This document shows positions 51,529 to 59,872 of a stretch of DNA of 64,000 nucleotides, piece after piece. Where the stretch lies: assembly GCF_014648275.1 (NCBI RefSeq), contig NZ_BMQU01000008.1, positions 62,001 to 126,000 of the forward strand. The letters run 5' to 3'. The translations under genes and the position numbers were made by a program. Within the stretch, counting starts at the first letter, position 1; every line of letters starts with the position of its first letter. The notes beneath the pieces were generated by a model that did not search any database, was not told the origin of the DNA, and worked only from the letters and a program-made list of their open reading frames with translations. The DNA is from Pseudomonas laurentiana. Its GTDB lineage: Bacteria; Pseudomonadota; Gammaproteobacteria; Pseudomonadales; Pseudomonadaceae.

Positions 51529-52086
51529 ATGTCCGCTGATCTCGAGCACATCCGTCAAGTCATGCGCGAGGCTGACTGCCTGTACACCGAAGCTGAAGTC
51601 GAAGCAGCGATTGCCCGTGTGGGAACGCAGATCTGCGCTGAGCTGGCCGATAGCAATCCAGTCGTGTTCTGTGTCATGAACGGCGGCCTGATTTTCGCTG
51701 GCAAGTTGCTGACGCACCTGAACTTCCCATTGGAGGCGTCTTACCTGCACGCCACGCGCTACCGTAACCAGACCAGTGGTGGCGATCTGTTCTGGAAAGC
51801 CAAGCCAGAAGTTTCATTCATTGATCGCGACGTGCTGATCATTGACGACATCCTCGATGAGGGGCACACCCTCAGCGCAATCATCGACTTCTGCAAGCAT
51901 GCCGGTGCGCGCACCGTGCATACTGCTGTATTGATCGACAAAGACCATGACCGCAAAGCCAGCCCTGACCTGAAGGCTGATTATGTCGGTCTGGGCTGTG
52001 TTGACCGTTACATTTTCGGTTACGGTATGGACTACAAAGGTTACTGGCGCAACGCTGCCGGTATTTACGCCGTCAAGGGGCTCTAA
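51529..52086 (+). CDS. hpt: Hypoxanthine-guanine phosphoribosyltransferase
   Basis: A 185-residue type I PRTase for purine salvage. FCVMNGGLIFAGKLL and the PRPP loop VLIIDDILDEGHTL are diagnostic; YIFGYGMDYKGYWRN is the C-terminal signature. The start at 51529 follows cctggagagcgcc. It is divergent from upp, uniting pyrimidine and purine salvage. The cupin gene follows 4 bases after the stop. Confidence 0.93.
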   Translation: MSADLEHIRQVMREADCLYTEAEVEAAIARVGTQICAELADSNPVVFCVMNGGLIFAGKLLTHLNFPLEASYLHATRYRNQTSGGDLFWKAKPEVSFIDRDVLIIDDILDEGHTLSAIIDFCKHAGARTVHTAVLIDKDHDRKASPDLKADYVGLGCVDRYIFGYGMDYKGYWRNAAGIYAVKGL

Positions 52087-52090
52087 GGTC

Positions 52091-52564
52091 ATGCGTCAGC
52101 CAGGTTTTCTCAATCAATCATTGTTTGCTGAGCTGGCTGACCAAGCGGCTGCCAGCCCGCGTGGTCGTCAGCACCACAATTTCCACGAAATGGATGAGCC
52201 TTGCCACCGCATGGCGGTAGGGCTGCAGCCGCAAACTTACATTCAGCCACACCGCCACCTGTCGGCAGGCAAGGCTGAGTGCGTGATCGTGCTCAAGGGC
52301 ACGCTCGGGCTGCTGATTTTCAATGAGCAGGGTGAGGTAATCGACAAGCGCGTATTGCAGGCGGGTGGCGAATGCGTGGGGGTCGATATGGCCGCGGGTA
52401 CGTACCATGGGCTGGTGGTGCTGGCGCCCGACTCGATCATGTTCGAATGCAAGGCCGGGCCTTATGTTCCCGTCGGTGCGGGCGAAGCCGCGCCATGGGC
52501 GCCGCGAGAGGGTGATCCTGGTGTTGCCGAGTACCACGCGTGGATGCTCGCGCAGTTCGAGTGA
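52091..52564 (+). CDS. WbuC-family cupin metalloprotein
   Basis: A 157-residue cupin. QTYIQPHRHLSAGKAECVIV gives the metal His-x-His and Glu, and GTYHGLVVLAPDSIMFECK gives the third His. The C-terminus VAEYHAWMLAQFE is typical of WbuC. In other bacteria wbuC sits in O-antigen clusters; here it is coupled to hpt (4-base gap), and no sugar genes are near. Function unknown. Confidence 0.85.
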   Translation: MRQPGFLNQSLFAELADQAAASPRGRQHHNFHEMDEPCHRMAVGLQPQTYIQPHRHLSAGKAECVIVLKGTLGLLIFNEQGEVIDKRVLQAGGECVGVDMAAGTYHGLVVLAPDSIMFECKAGPYVPVGAGEAAPWAPREGDPGVAEYHAWMLAQFE

Positions 52565-52676
52565 GATCTGCTTTACCCCGTTAGTGAAAGGCTGGTAGCC
52601 AAAGGTAATCGCCGCCAGCCTTGCCGACGATGTGGGCATCCGCCACACTGCAAGGCCACCTGAGAAGGAGCCTGCC

Positions 52677-53144
52677 GTGCGCCTGTTTATCCCCCTCCTG
52701 TTAGCACTGAGCCTCCCGGTTACAGCGGCACCGCTGCACAGTCAGTTCCTGCCGCCCGACGACCTGTCCTTGCGTCATGAAAAGCCCGAATCCCAGCAGT
52801 TGATGCAGGTCACCGACTATTCCGTGGTGGTGGGTAACCAGCGCCAGTCCAATCAGCAACCGATTCCGGTGACATCGCCTTTGGTGTTGCGCTTGAAAGG
52901 CAAGCCGCTGAGCAAGGGGGCAACCATCGGCCAGGTGCTGATCAGCTTCGATGCCGAAAGCAAAAGCCTCAAGAAGCCGGCGTTTGACGATAAGTCGCGC
53001 ACACTCACACTCAATTACCCCCTTGGCCAATACCGCGTCATTCTTGATTTGCTGCGCAACGATACGGTGTACGTACAGTTCCTGACCTATGCCAATGGCC
53101 ATATATGGGCTGATCTGCATACTGGAACCGTACGCGCGCGTTGA
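52677..53144 (+). CDS. Small exported protein of unknown function
   Basis: A 155-residue protein with a signal peptide (LFIPLLLALSLPVTAAP) from a GTG start, preceded by GAGAAGGAG. The mature part has VVVGNQRQSNQQPIPVTSPL and LTLNYPLGQYRVILDLLRND, beta-rich and without catalytic motifs. Family not recognised. It is separated from the cupin gene by 112 bases. Confidence 0.7.
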   Translation: MRLFIPLLLALSLPVTAAPLHSQFLPPDDLSLRHEKPESQQLMQVTDYSVVVGNQRQSNQQPIPVTSPLVLRLKGKPLSKGATIGQVLISFDAESKSLKKPAFDDKSRTLTLNYPLGQYRVILDLLRNDTVYVQFLTYANGHIWADLHTGTVRAR

Positions 53145-53213
53145 GGCGCGAGGTGACCCGGGGGTAAACTGCCGACCCCTGAAATGTTCGTGATGGTTCA
53201 GCTGGAGTCGGCA

Positions 53214-53501
53214 ATGCGTAAAGACAAGAAACAGGTAATTGGTGATGAGATCGGCGACGCGCAGATCAAGTTGTTCCTCGATTTCGAGCCGGCCGATGCC
53301 ACTTCGCCGTCGCTGCACAAGCTGATCAAGGCTTACCGTGGCCTGCGGATCGACGACTTTGAGCGTTTTGTCGGTTTCTTTGTTGAAGCCGGTCTGGACC
53401 TCGATGGCAAGGATGAGCATGGCAACACGTTCATTACGCTGATCAAGGACCAGCGTAACGCTGCCGACTATATCGAGATCATCGAGAAAGCACGCGGTTG
53501 A
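53214..53501 (+). CDS. PA4642-family small protein
   Basis: A 95-residue acidic soluble protein (MRKDKKQVIGDEIGDAQIKL...) containing LHKLIKAYRGLRIDDFERFV and DLDGKDEHGNTFITLIKDQR. This is the pseudomonad PA4642 family of unknown function. The start at 53214 follows ctggagtcggca. An in-frame upstream ATG (53184) is less likely. It is followed by a shared terminator with mqo. Confidence 0.82.
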   Translation: MRKDKKQVIGDEIGDAQIKLFLDFEPADATSPSLHKLIKAYRGLRIDDFERFVGFFVEAGLDLDGKDEHGNTFITLIKDQRNAADYIEIIEKARG

Positions 53502-53516
53502 GGTTTTCGGCCTCAT

Positions 53517-53544
53517 AAAAAAACGCCCCGAAGGGCGTTTTTTT
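53517..53544. terminator. Bidirectional terminator between the PA4642-like gene and mqo
   Basis: aaaaaaacgccc and gggcgttttttt form a symmetrical stem around a cgaa tetraloop, with A7 on one side and T7 on the other. It can stop transcription from both converging genes. Confidence 0.93.
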
Positions 53545-53555
53545 ATGGCTGCGGA

Positions 53556-55061
53556 TCAGGCGTAGTTCTGCGCGGGGCTGGGCTCGGCCAGTTGCAGAGC
53601 TTCGTCGTTGTATGCGCTGATCTTGTGGTACAGCGCAGCGTCTGCCGCCAGAACCTTTTCCCGTGCCGGGAAAATTTCCTTGAGCTTGGCCGCCCAAGCG
53701 CCTTTGGCCTGGTCAGGGAAGCAGCGTTCAATCAACTCGAGCATGATCGATACGGTTACCGAAGCACCCGGCGATGCGCCCAGCAGAGCAGCAAGGGAGC
53801 CGTCTTTGGCTGCGACCAGTTCGGTACCGAACTGCAGGACGCCGCCTTTTTTCGGGTCTTTCTTGATGATCTGAACGCGTTGCCCCGCCACTTCCAGACG
53901 CCAGTCTTCAGCCTTGGCTTCCGGGTAGAAGCGACGCAGGGACTCCAGGCGTTGCTCCATCGACTGCATCACTTCACTGACCAGGTAGCGGGTCAGGTCC
54001 ATGTTGTCGCGGGCGACGGCGAGCATCGGGCCGATGTTGCCCAGGCGTACCGACAGCGGCAGGTCAAGGAACGAGCCGTGCTTGAGGAACTTGGTGGTGA
54101 AGCCGGCGTAGGGTCCGAACAGCAGGGAGGTCTTGCCGTCGACAACGCGGGTATCCAGGTGCGGAACCGACATGGGTGGTGCGCCGACCGACGCCTGGCT
54201 GTAGACCTTGGCCTGGTGCTGCTTGACGATTTCCGGGTTGTCGCAACGCAGCCACTGGCCGCTGACCGGGAAGCCGCCGAAGCCCTTGCTCTCTTCGATG
54301 CCCGACATTTGCAGCAGCGGCAGGGCCGCGCCACCGGCGCCGAGGAAGACGAAGCGAGCATCGACTTCACGGCTGCTGCCGCTGTTGACGTCCTTGATGC
54401 TGACGGTCCAGCCGCTGCCGTTACGGCGCAGGCCAGTGACCTTCTTGCTGTACTTGACCTGTGCATCGGGGGCGCTGGCCAGGTGCTTGAGCAGCTTGTT
54501 GGTCAGGGCGCCGAAGTTGACGTCGGTACCCTTGATAACGCGGGTAGCGGCGATGCGTTGGTCGGCTGGACGGCCTGGCATCATCAGCGGCATCCACTCC
54601 TTCATCACCGCTTTGTCTTCGGTGTATTCCATGTCGGCGAAGGCATGGTGCTGCTTGAGCAGCTCATAGCGCTTCTTGAGGAAGGCAACACCTTTCTCAC
54701 CCTCGACATAGCTCAGGTGTGGAATCGGGTTGATGAACGCCCGCGTCGAATTGAAAGCACCCTTTTTGCTCAGGTACGCCCAGAACTGCCGGGAGACCTC
54801 GAACTGGGTGTTGATGTGTACAGCCTTCTTGATGTCGATGCTGCCGTCGGCAGCTTGAGGCGTGTAGTTCAGCTCACACAGCCCGGCATGGCCGGTACCG
54901 GCGTTGTTCCACGGGTTGGAACTTTCCGCGGCACCCGAATCCATCAACTCGACGACTTCCAGCTTGACTGCCGGGTCGAGCTCCTTGAGCAGTACGGCCA
55001 AGGTGGCACTCATGATGCCTGCCCCTACCAGTACCACATCGACTGCTTCGTTCTGCGCCAT
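53556..55061 (-). CDS. mqo: Malate:quinone oxidoreductase
   Basis: A 501-residue FAD enzyme oxidising malate to oxaloacetate and passing electrons to quinone at the inner membrane. It has [20 protein letters not shown] at the N-terminus, [20 protein letters not shown], and [20 protein letters not shown] with [20 protein letters not shown] at the C-terminus. The start at 55061 follows TTTTGGAGACGCGTTA. A longer frame to 55130 lacks conserved residues. Pseudomonads carry more than one mqo; this copy's neighbours match mqo-2/mqoB. Confidence 0.95.
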   Translation of the reverse strand: MAQNEAVDVVLVGAGIMSATLAVLLKELDPAVKLEVVELMDSGAAESSNPWNNAGTGHAGLCELNYTPQAADGSIDIKKAVHINTQFEVSRQFWAYLSKKGAFNSTRAFINPIPHLSYVEGEKGVAFLKKRYELLKQHHAFADMEYTEDKAVMKEWMPLMMPGRPADQRIAATRVIKGTDVNFGALTNKLLKHLASAPDAQVKYSKKVTGLRRNGSGWTVSIKDVNSGSSREVDARFVFLGAGGAALPLLQMSGIEESKGFGGFPVSGQWLRCDNPEIVKQHQAKVYSQASVGAPPMSVPHLDTRVVDGKTSLLFGPYAGFTTKFLKHGSFLDLPLSVRLGNIGPMLAVARDNMDLTRYLVSEVMQSMEQRLESLRRFYPEAKAEDWRLEVAGQRVQIIKKDPKKGGVLQFGTELVAAKDGSLAALLGASPGASVTVSIMLELIERCFPDQAKGAWAAKLKEIFPAREKVLAADAALYHKISAYNDEALQLAEPSPAQNYA

Positions 55062-55667
55062 TAACGCGTCTCCAAAATCTTCAGCACCAAATTGACAGCA
55101 TAGGATCCCTGGGTAAGCCAGGATCGCCATGTCCGATTCTTCGCAGGTTTTGCAACTTCAGCGGACACCACCAACCGGGCTTTGCGTTGCCTATGAACGC
55201 ATTTTAGTGCCCGTGCGGCAATTCGACTTATGGTCAAGGTGTCCGTCGTGCGTTATGGACCGGCCTCAGTCACCCGCCTTGGATGAGCGCTGTTGCCAGC
55301 TGTTTGGGGCTTGTTGGGACACTGCTGGTGCTTTTGCACATGCCAGACTGTTCATTTTGCTCGCCACACTCTTGTGAAGTTGTGAAAACCCGTTTTTTCA
55401 CGCTCTTTTGGAGACGTGAACCTCAAAATGGGCTGCGCGATGGCAGACCCGGCAGGTTCTGTGCAGAGCAGGGGTCGAATGAATCAGACACGCCAGCTGG
55501 TGCAAGACCTGTGTGGAAGGCTCTCTGTGGGCGGTGCGGAGGATGCCAATGGCTAACATTGACGGTGCTGCGAGGCCCGATCAGGAGACGTCCTTATAAT
55601 CGGGGGGAGATTATAACGAGGTCTCCGGCAGAAACGACCTTTTTAGCGACATTTCTTGAACCTGTCG
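55062..55667. other. 606-base stretch without a supported gene, upstream of mqo
   Basis: No frame here has family-like sequence. It holds the mqo promoter region (a TATGCT-like -10 near 55100 on the minus strand), an inverted repeat GTGAAAA-N6-TTTTCAC at 55382-55401, and the 43-base symmetrical element at 55584-55626. Short open frames such as 55129-55377 look like chance. Confidence 0.6.
55584..55626. repeat. 43-base nested inverted repeat
   Basis: GGAGAC-N4-TTATAATC-N7-GATTATAA-N4-GTCTCC. Both inner (8 bp) and outer (6 bp) arms are perfect and symmetrical with equal 4-base gaps; the 7-base centre is g6a. TATAAT occurs on both strands inside it. It may be a dimeric operator with tandem half-sites or a structured RNA. 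Confidence 0.7.
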
Positions 55668-55901
55668 TCAGGCGGCAAGGGAGCGCTGGTTGCGAGGGGG
55701 CGTTGCGCGAGGTGCGACCTTGGCGCTGGTCGGCAATGGACGGTTCAGCCAATGTAGCCGAACTTCGTTGATCTCCACCCAATGGCTGCCAATCGGTGCG
55801 TCGCTGCAGTGCTTGAATGCCTGGCACAGCCCCGCGCCATCGAGTTGGGCAAAGCAGCGTTTGGGCTGGCGTTTGAGCAGCAGTGACCAGAGCCTGTTCA
55901 T
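55668..55901 (-). CDS. Small basic protein of unknown function
   Basis: A 77-residue protein (MNRLWSLLLKRQPKRCFAQL...) with DGAGLCQAFKHCSDAPIGSH and WVEINEVRLHWLNRPLP, ending in a basic Pro/Ala tail. The frame reads like a real protein and fits a small pseudomonad gene beside mqo, but I cannot name a family. An in-frame ATG at 55934 adds 11 residues. Weak ribosome-binding site. Confidence 0.55.
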   Translation of the reverse strand: MNRLWSLLLKRQPKRCFAQLDGAGLCQAFKHCSDAPIGSHWVEINEVRLHWLNRPLPTSAKVAPRATPPRNQRSLAA

Positions 55902-56074
55902 GGCGGCATACCTGTGAGGACGGGTATCAAGCATAACTGCCAGTAGATTACGTAATGTTTACAGCGAACTGCTGGCCGTTCGTCCGGTCTGATTCGCTAG
56001 TGGCCAGCCGATGGCTGCTACCGTCGGTGCTGGTTATACTGACGTCCTTTGTTGCTATTCCTGGAGAGATGCGC

Positions 56075-56659
56075 ATGTTGCACCGTCTGTTGTTCGGTTT
56101 GATCGCTGTGACCAGTCTGACGCTGGTCGGTTGTGCCCACAGTCCGCAACAACTCAGCCCGCAACCGAAGCTCACCGCCCAGCTTGCGCCGGTTGGCCAT
56201 GGTCAACCGGTGGTGGTACGCGTGGTTGATGGTCGCGCTTCGCAAACCCTGGGCACCCGCGGTGGCCTGTACCCGGAAACCAGCGCCATTACGGTTTCTG
56301 GTAACGATATTCAGCCAAAGTTGCAGGCTCAGGCCGAGGCTGCCGTACGTTTGCTGGGTTTCACCCCAACGCCGAATGCCTATAACGCGCCACAGTTGAC
56401 GGTGACGCTGGTCGAATTGAAGTACCAGTCGCCCAAGGAAGGCCTGTATGTGACCGAGGCGACCATCGGTGCCACCTTCCGTGCCGACGTCGCTAACGCC
56501 AATCGTCGTTACAGTGGTCGCTACGGCGCCTCTCTGGACCAGCGTTTCGGCATGGCGCCGAATCAGGACACCAATACCCAATTGGTGAGTGATGTGCTCA
56601 GCGACGCGCTGACCCGTTTGTTCAAGGACCCGACCGTCGGTCAGGTTCTGGGCGAATAA
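56075..56659 (+). CDS. YajG-family lipoprotein
   Basis: A 194-residue lipoprotein: MLHRLLFGLIAVTSLTLVGC ends in lipobox LVGC (Cys 20), then AHSPQQLSPQPKL and VVVRVVDGRASQTLGTRGGL, the YajG pattern. The C-terminal TNTQLVSDVLSDALTRLFKD is a conserved helix. Envelope lipoprotein of unknown role. I chose the ATG at 56075 because ctggagag is better spaced there than from the ATG six bases upstream. Confidence 0.8.
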   Translation: MLHRLLFGLIAVTSLTLVGCAHSPQQLSPQPKLTAQLAPVGHGQPVVVRVVDGRASQTLGTRGGLYPETSAITVSGNDIQPKLQAQAEAAVRLLGFTPTPNAYNAPQLTVTLVELKYQSPKEGLYVTEATIGATFRADVANANRRYSGRYGASLDQRFGMAPNQDTNTQLVSDVLSDALTRLFKDPTVGQVLGE

Positions 56660-56676
56660 CCCAACGCGTGTTTCGC

Positions 56677-56714
56677 AAAAAGCCCGCTACCTGAACCCAG
56701 GTAGCGGGCTTTTT
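56677..56714. terminator. Bidirectional terminator
   Basis: A 16-bp perfect stem (aaaaagcccgctacct / aggtagcgggcttttt) with a 6-nt loop, between the converging YajG-like gene and the 68-residue gene. Confidence 0.93.
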
Positions 56715-56728
56715 CGTGATGGCAGGCA

Positions 56729-56935
56729 TCAGGCCGCTTCGACGTAGAAATCCAGCATGCTGATACCGGTCTGGCTGTCGACTTCGGGCAGATCATCGTG
56801 AGCATGGCCGCCCAGTGCGCAATACACCAGCCACTGGCGGTCCTGAACGTTGAACGCCAGACCGTCGATCAGCGCCTGCTGTTCATCGCTCTGGGCGATC
56901 AGGTAGAGGCGATCCTGATTTTCGGCGTGCAGCAT
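56729..56935 (-). CDS. Small conserved hypothetical protein
   Basis: A 68-residue soluble protein (MLHAENQDRLYLIAQSDEQQ...), with FNVQDRQWLVYCALGGHAHD and an acidic tail. No known motif. GGAG-like leader (acggagctttgtc). It stands alone behind a strong shared terminator. Function unknown. Confidence 0.6.
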   Translation of the reverse strand: MLHAENQDRLYLIAQSDEQQALIDGLAFNVQDRQWLVYCALGGHAHDDLPEVDSQTGISMLDFYVEAA

Positions 56936-57099
56936 GACAAAGCTCCGTGTCGTTGCAAGGGCCGATAGAGTGGCTTACGGGGATGACGAAAAGATGACAC
57001 CGGTCATCAGGTCGTTTGTCGCAAATCGCAGGACTCGAGCCAAGGCTTGGGTAGAATGCCGGCCTCTGGTTGTCCTGTTTCGCCTACACGAGGTTTTCG

Positions 57100-57360
57100 A
57101 TGTCGCTGCAGATGTTCTGGGGGCTGATGGCCGCCCATCCCGCCAAGCTGATCAACCTGTTGGCGTTGGTATTGACCTGTCCGGGCAGCTTTCTGTTGCA
57201 CAGTGCTCGACGTCGCCAGGCGCGTGCCCTGGCCAACTTGCCGGCGGGCGAGGCCGTGCTTGATGTGATGATCGTGCGGGTCAATCGTTTCTACTACGCG
57301 TTGGGCTTTGCCTTCCTGGCCATGGCGTTGCTGTTGTCCTGGGTCAGCACCTGGGCCTGA
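57100..57360 (+). CDS. Small inner-membrane protein
   Basis: An 86-residue protein with two hydrophobic spans (LINLLALVLTCPGSFLLH at about 13-30 and FYYALGFAFLAMALLLSWV at about 62-80) joined by a basic cytoplasmic loop (SARRRQARALANLP). The start at 57100 follows acgaggttttcg. Function unknown. Confidence 0.7.
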   Translation: MSLQMFWGLMAAHPAKLINLLALVLTCPGSFLLHSARRRQARALANLPAGEAVLDVMIVRVNRFYYALGFAFLAMALLLSWVSTWA

Positions 57361-57390
57361 GTCGCAAAGGGCGAGCGTGCCCTGCCTGTT

Positions 57391-57470
57391 CAGGAGCCGA
57401 CGTTGCTGGCGATAGGTGCGGCGCACTCTCCGATACGCGGCACCTGGCTCGTCAGCAAGGCTGGCTCCTG
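57391..57470. repeat. Inverted REP pair
   Basis: caggagccgacgttgctggc at the left faces gtcagcaaggctggctcctg at the right, with related flanks (gataggtgcggc / gcggcacctggc), between two converging genes. Confidence 0.7.
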
Positions 57471-57484
57471 CAACGGGCGTTTGG

Positions 57485-58648
57485 TTAGAGCGCCAGCCCC
57501 GCCTTGACCCGGTACTGATTACGTACCGGCGTCGCATACTGAAGCACCAGATAAGGCCGATGTTCGGCCGGGCAGGCGTCCAGTCGGCGCTGCCATTCGG
57601 CCTGTGCCTTGGCCAGTTCGTCTGCGGCGAACAGCTCGGAGGCTTTTGGCACCTGCAGGGTCGGGTCTGCGTCAGTCCACTGGGCATAGGCCAGGTAATG
57701 CGCCGGGAACAGCCGGTAGCCACCAAGAATCTGCCGATCAATAGCCGCTGCCAACTGCTTTGTATCGTCGTACGTTTCGGTGATCGGTGCTGCGAAGTTG
57801 ATGTGCACCCGGCCTTTGTAGCCAGTGATGCCCTGGGCAATGCTCAGGTCGTCTTCACCCGGCGCCTTGGTGTAGCTGCCGGTGGTGGCGCGAATGTACA
57901 GCTCCCGGGCTTTGGCCAGGTCGCATGGGTCGTATTCATAGCTGATCGACACCGGGCTCAGGTTCAGCGAGCGAATCACCTCGCCGAACGGTTCATCCTT
58001 GCGGCTCATGTGGAACATCTTGAGGATCGCTGAATCGGTGCGGTCATCGCCATCTTTCGCCCGGCCTTCAGCCTGGGCAATCCAGATCGACTGGCCGTCG
58101 GTACGGATCGAGTGGTTGATGTAGGCCGAAAGCAGCTGATAGGCCGCCAGTTTTTCCCGGCGGCCGGTCAACGAGCGGTGCACGATGAAGCTTTTGTTCA
58201 GGCGCATCATGTCGCTGACAAATGGCTTCTGCAGCAGGTTGTCACCGATGGCGATGCGCGGGGTCGGCAGGCCGGCGTGGTATACGGCGTAGTTGACGAA
58301 GGCCGGGTCCATCACGATGTCGCGGTGGTTGGCCAGAAACAGATAGGCGGTACCGGACTTGAGCCCTTCGACACCGGTGTAGGTCACGCCGTCAGTCGCC
58401 CGCTCGATGGTCTGATCGACGTAGAACTCGACCTTGTCCTGCAACGTTGAGACGCAACTGACCCCGGCGAACTCCTGGCGCAGGCGGCGGGCGATCAGTG
58501 GCTTGAGCAGCCAGCCGAAAGTGCTGGCCATGCGTGGGAAGCGAAAGTGGGTGAGGATATCGAGGAAAGCCGGGTCGCTGAGCAGGCGTGCCAGGACGGC
58601 AGGGACCTCAGCGTCGTTGTACGGTCGGATGGCATCGAATTCGCCCAT
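57485..58648 (-). CDS. 1-acyl-sn-glycerol-3-phosphate acyltransferase-like protein
   Basis: A 387-residue acyltransferase. The catalytic HxxxxD is in LFLANHRDIVMDPAFVNYAV, then SFIVHRSLTGRREKLAAYQL and IWIAQAEGRAKDGDDRTDSA (the EGRxKxG block III). It is longer than PlsC because of extra N- and C-terminal segments, so the substrate is uncertain. The start is MGEFDAIRPYND at 58648; ATG at 58651 is equally possible. Peripheral inner membrane. Confidence 0.85.
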   Translation of the reverse strand: MGEFDAIRPYNDAEVPAVLARLLSDPAFLDILTHFRFPRMASTFGWLLKPLIARRLRQEFAGVSCVSTLQDKVEFYVDQTIERATDGVTYTGVEGLKSGTAYLFLANHRDIVMDPAFVNYAVYHAGLPTPRIAIGDNLLQKPFVSDMMRLNKSFIVHRSLTGRREKLAAYQLLSAYINHSIRTDGQSIWIAQAEGRAKDGDDRTDSAILKMFHMSRKDEPFGEVIRSLNLSPVSISYEYDPCDLAKARELYIRATTGSYTKAPGEDDLSIAQGITGYKGRVHINFAAPITETYDDTKQLAAAIDRQILGGYRLFPAHYLAYAQWTDADPTLQVPKASELFAADELAKAQAEWQRRLDACPAEHRPYLVLQYATPVRNQYRVKAGLAL

Positions 58649-58772
58649 CATGCTCTCTTGTTGGAAACGGCTAGGGTAATAGTAAGGCCTGGGTCTGAAA
58701 AAACGGCTCAGACACGCCAAGGGCCTGTAAATAGACCGGTGATTATACGCACAAGTCACGCTGGAGGCCGCG

Positions 58773-58955
58773 ATGCTAGAGACTGAGTTGCATGATTGTC
58801 CCTACTGTGGGGAAGAGTTTGAAGCGGTGCTCGACCTGTCGGGGGGCGATCAGCAGTATGTCGAGGACTGCCCTGTGTGTTGTCGACCGATTCTGTTCGT
58901 ACTGCAGGTCCATGGTGATGAGTGGATGCTCGATCTAAAGCGCGAGGATGAGTGA
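58773..58955 (+). CDS. CPXCG-motif cysteine-rich protein
   Basis: A 60-residue zinc-ribbon protein: HDCPYCGEEFEAVLDLSGGD and YVEDCPVCCRPILF give two CxxC pairs. The family is small, cytosolic and of unknown function. Its TGA overlaps the ATG of the next gene (TGATG). Confidence 0.88.
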   Translation: MLETELHDCPYCGEEFEAVLDLSGGDQQYVEDCPVCCRPILFVLQVHGDEWMLDLKREDE

Positions 58956-59215
58956 TGCAACGGATCTATGAGCCGGAGAACTTGCTGGAGGCCGAACTGC
59001 TCGTCGGTATGCTGGCCAGCGAAGGCATCGAAGTGCATCTGGCAGGACGTCACCTGACGGGCGGCGTCGGCGAGCTTCCCATGCAGGGGCTGCTGGGCTT
59101 GACGGTGCCAGATGAACAGGCAGAGCGCGCACGTCGGCTGATCGCCGAGTACAATGTTGCCCAGCCCCTTGCGGGTGATGAACCGGAGAGCCTCCCCGGT
59201 ATTCTGATTTGCTAG
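58955..59215 (+). CDS. DUF2007-family putative signal-transducing protein
   Basis: An 86-residue protein: MQRIYEPENLLEAELLVGML, ASEGIEVHLAGRHLTGGVGE and GLTVPDEQAERARRLIAEY form the DUF2007 fold (GlnB-like). Translationally coupled to the CPXCG gene (1-base overlap). Function unknown. Confidence 0.87.
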   Translation: MQRIYEPENLLEAELLVGMLASEGIEVHLAGRHLTGGVGELPMQGLLGLTVPDEQAERARRLIAEYNVAQPLAGDEPESLPGILIC

Positions 59216-59227
59216 GTTGCTTGCCTC

Positions 59228-59848
59228 ATGTGTGGACGTTATGCCCTGTTTCGCTGGTCTTCGGCCTTTGCTGCCTTGCCCGGCTTTCCTGCCGACCAGC
59301 AGGCGCAGTGGAACATCTCACCCGGTGCCTCGGTGCTGATACAGCGCCGTATCGACGATAACCTGGTGCTTGCCAGAGCGCGCTGGGGGCTGACACCGGC
59401 CTGGCTGACCGACCTGTCGCGTACGCCGGCCCACGCCCGCGCCGAAACCCTGGCGGAACAACCGATGTTCCGCGATGCTTTCCGCTCGCGTCGCTGCCTG
59501 ATGCCTGCCAACGGCTTTTACGAATGGCGTGGTTCGGTGCGCAAACGGCCTTACTGGCTGACGCCGGGGGAGGGGGCTTCGTTGTTTTTTGCGGCCGTTT
59601 GGGAGGCTTACCCGGTACAGGAGCAGATCTGGCTGAGTACGGCGGTAGTGACCCAGGCGGCGATGAGCCAGCGCCGACCGCTCATCCTCGACGAGGCGGG
59701 GCAGGCCGCCTGGTTGAACCCTGAGACCCCATTGGCCGAGCTGCACAGCCTGCTGGCCAGCCCCGCCGCTGCACTGCGTGAGCGGGTACTGGCGAACCTG
59801 GTCAATGATCCGAAGCTCAATGCGCCGGAGTGCCTGACGCCAGCGTAA
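59228..59848 (+). CDS. yedK: SOS-response-associated peptidase (YedK/HMCES family)
   Basis: A 206-residue SRAP protein. MCGRYALF provides the catalytic Cys2 that crosslinks abasic sites in single-stranded DNA. ARAETLAEQPMFRDAFRSRR has the Asn/Glu-region motif, and MPANGFYEWRGSVRKRPYW carries the conserved Glu. DNA-damage shielding in the cytosol. It follows DUF2007 by 12 bases. I see no LexA box in front. Confidence 0.93.
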   Translation: MCGRYALFRWSSAFAALPGFPADQQAQWNISPGASVLIQRRIDDNLVLARARWGLTPAWLTDLSRTPAHARAETLAEQPMFRDAFRSRRCLMPANGFYEWRGSVRKRPYWLTPGEGASLFFAAVWEAYPVQEQIWLSTAVVTQAAMSQRRPLILDEAGQAAWLNPETPLAELHSLLASPAAALRERVLANLVNDPKLNAPECLTPA

Positions 59849-59872
59849 GGCGGACGTCAGGTGTGTGGACGC

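Noticed and set aside
53592-55064. 490-codon plus-strand frame opposite mqo
   Set aside because: Shadow of mqo, ending near the mqo start codon, with Gln/His/Leu-biased composition.
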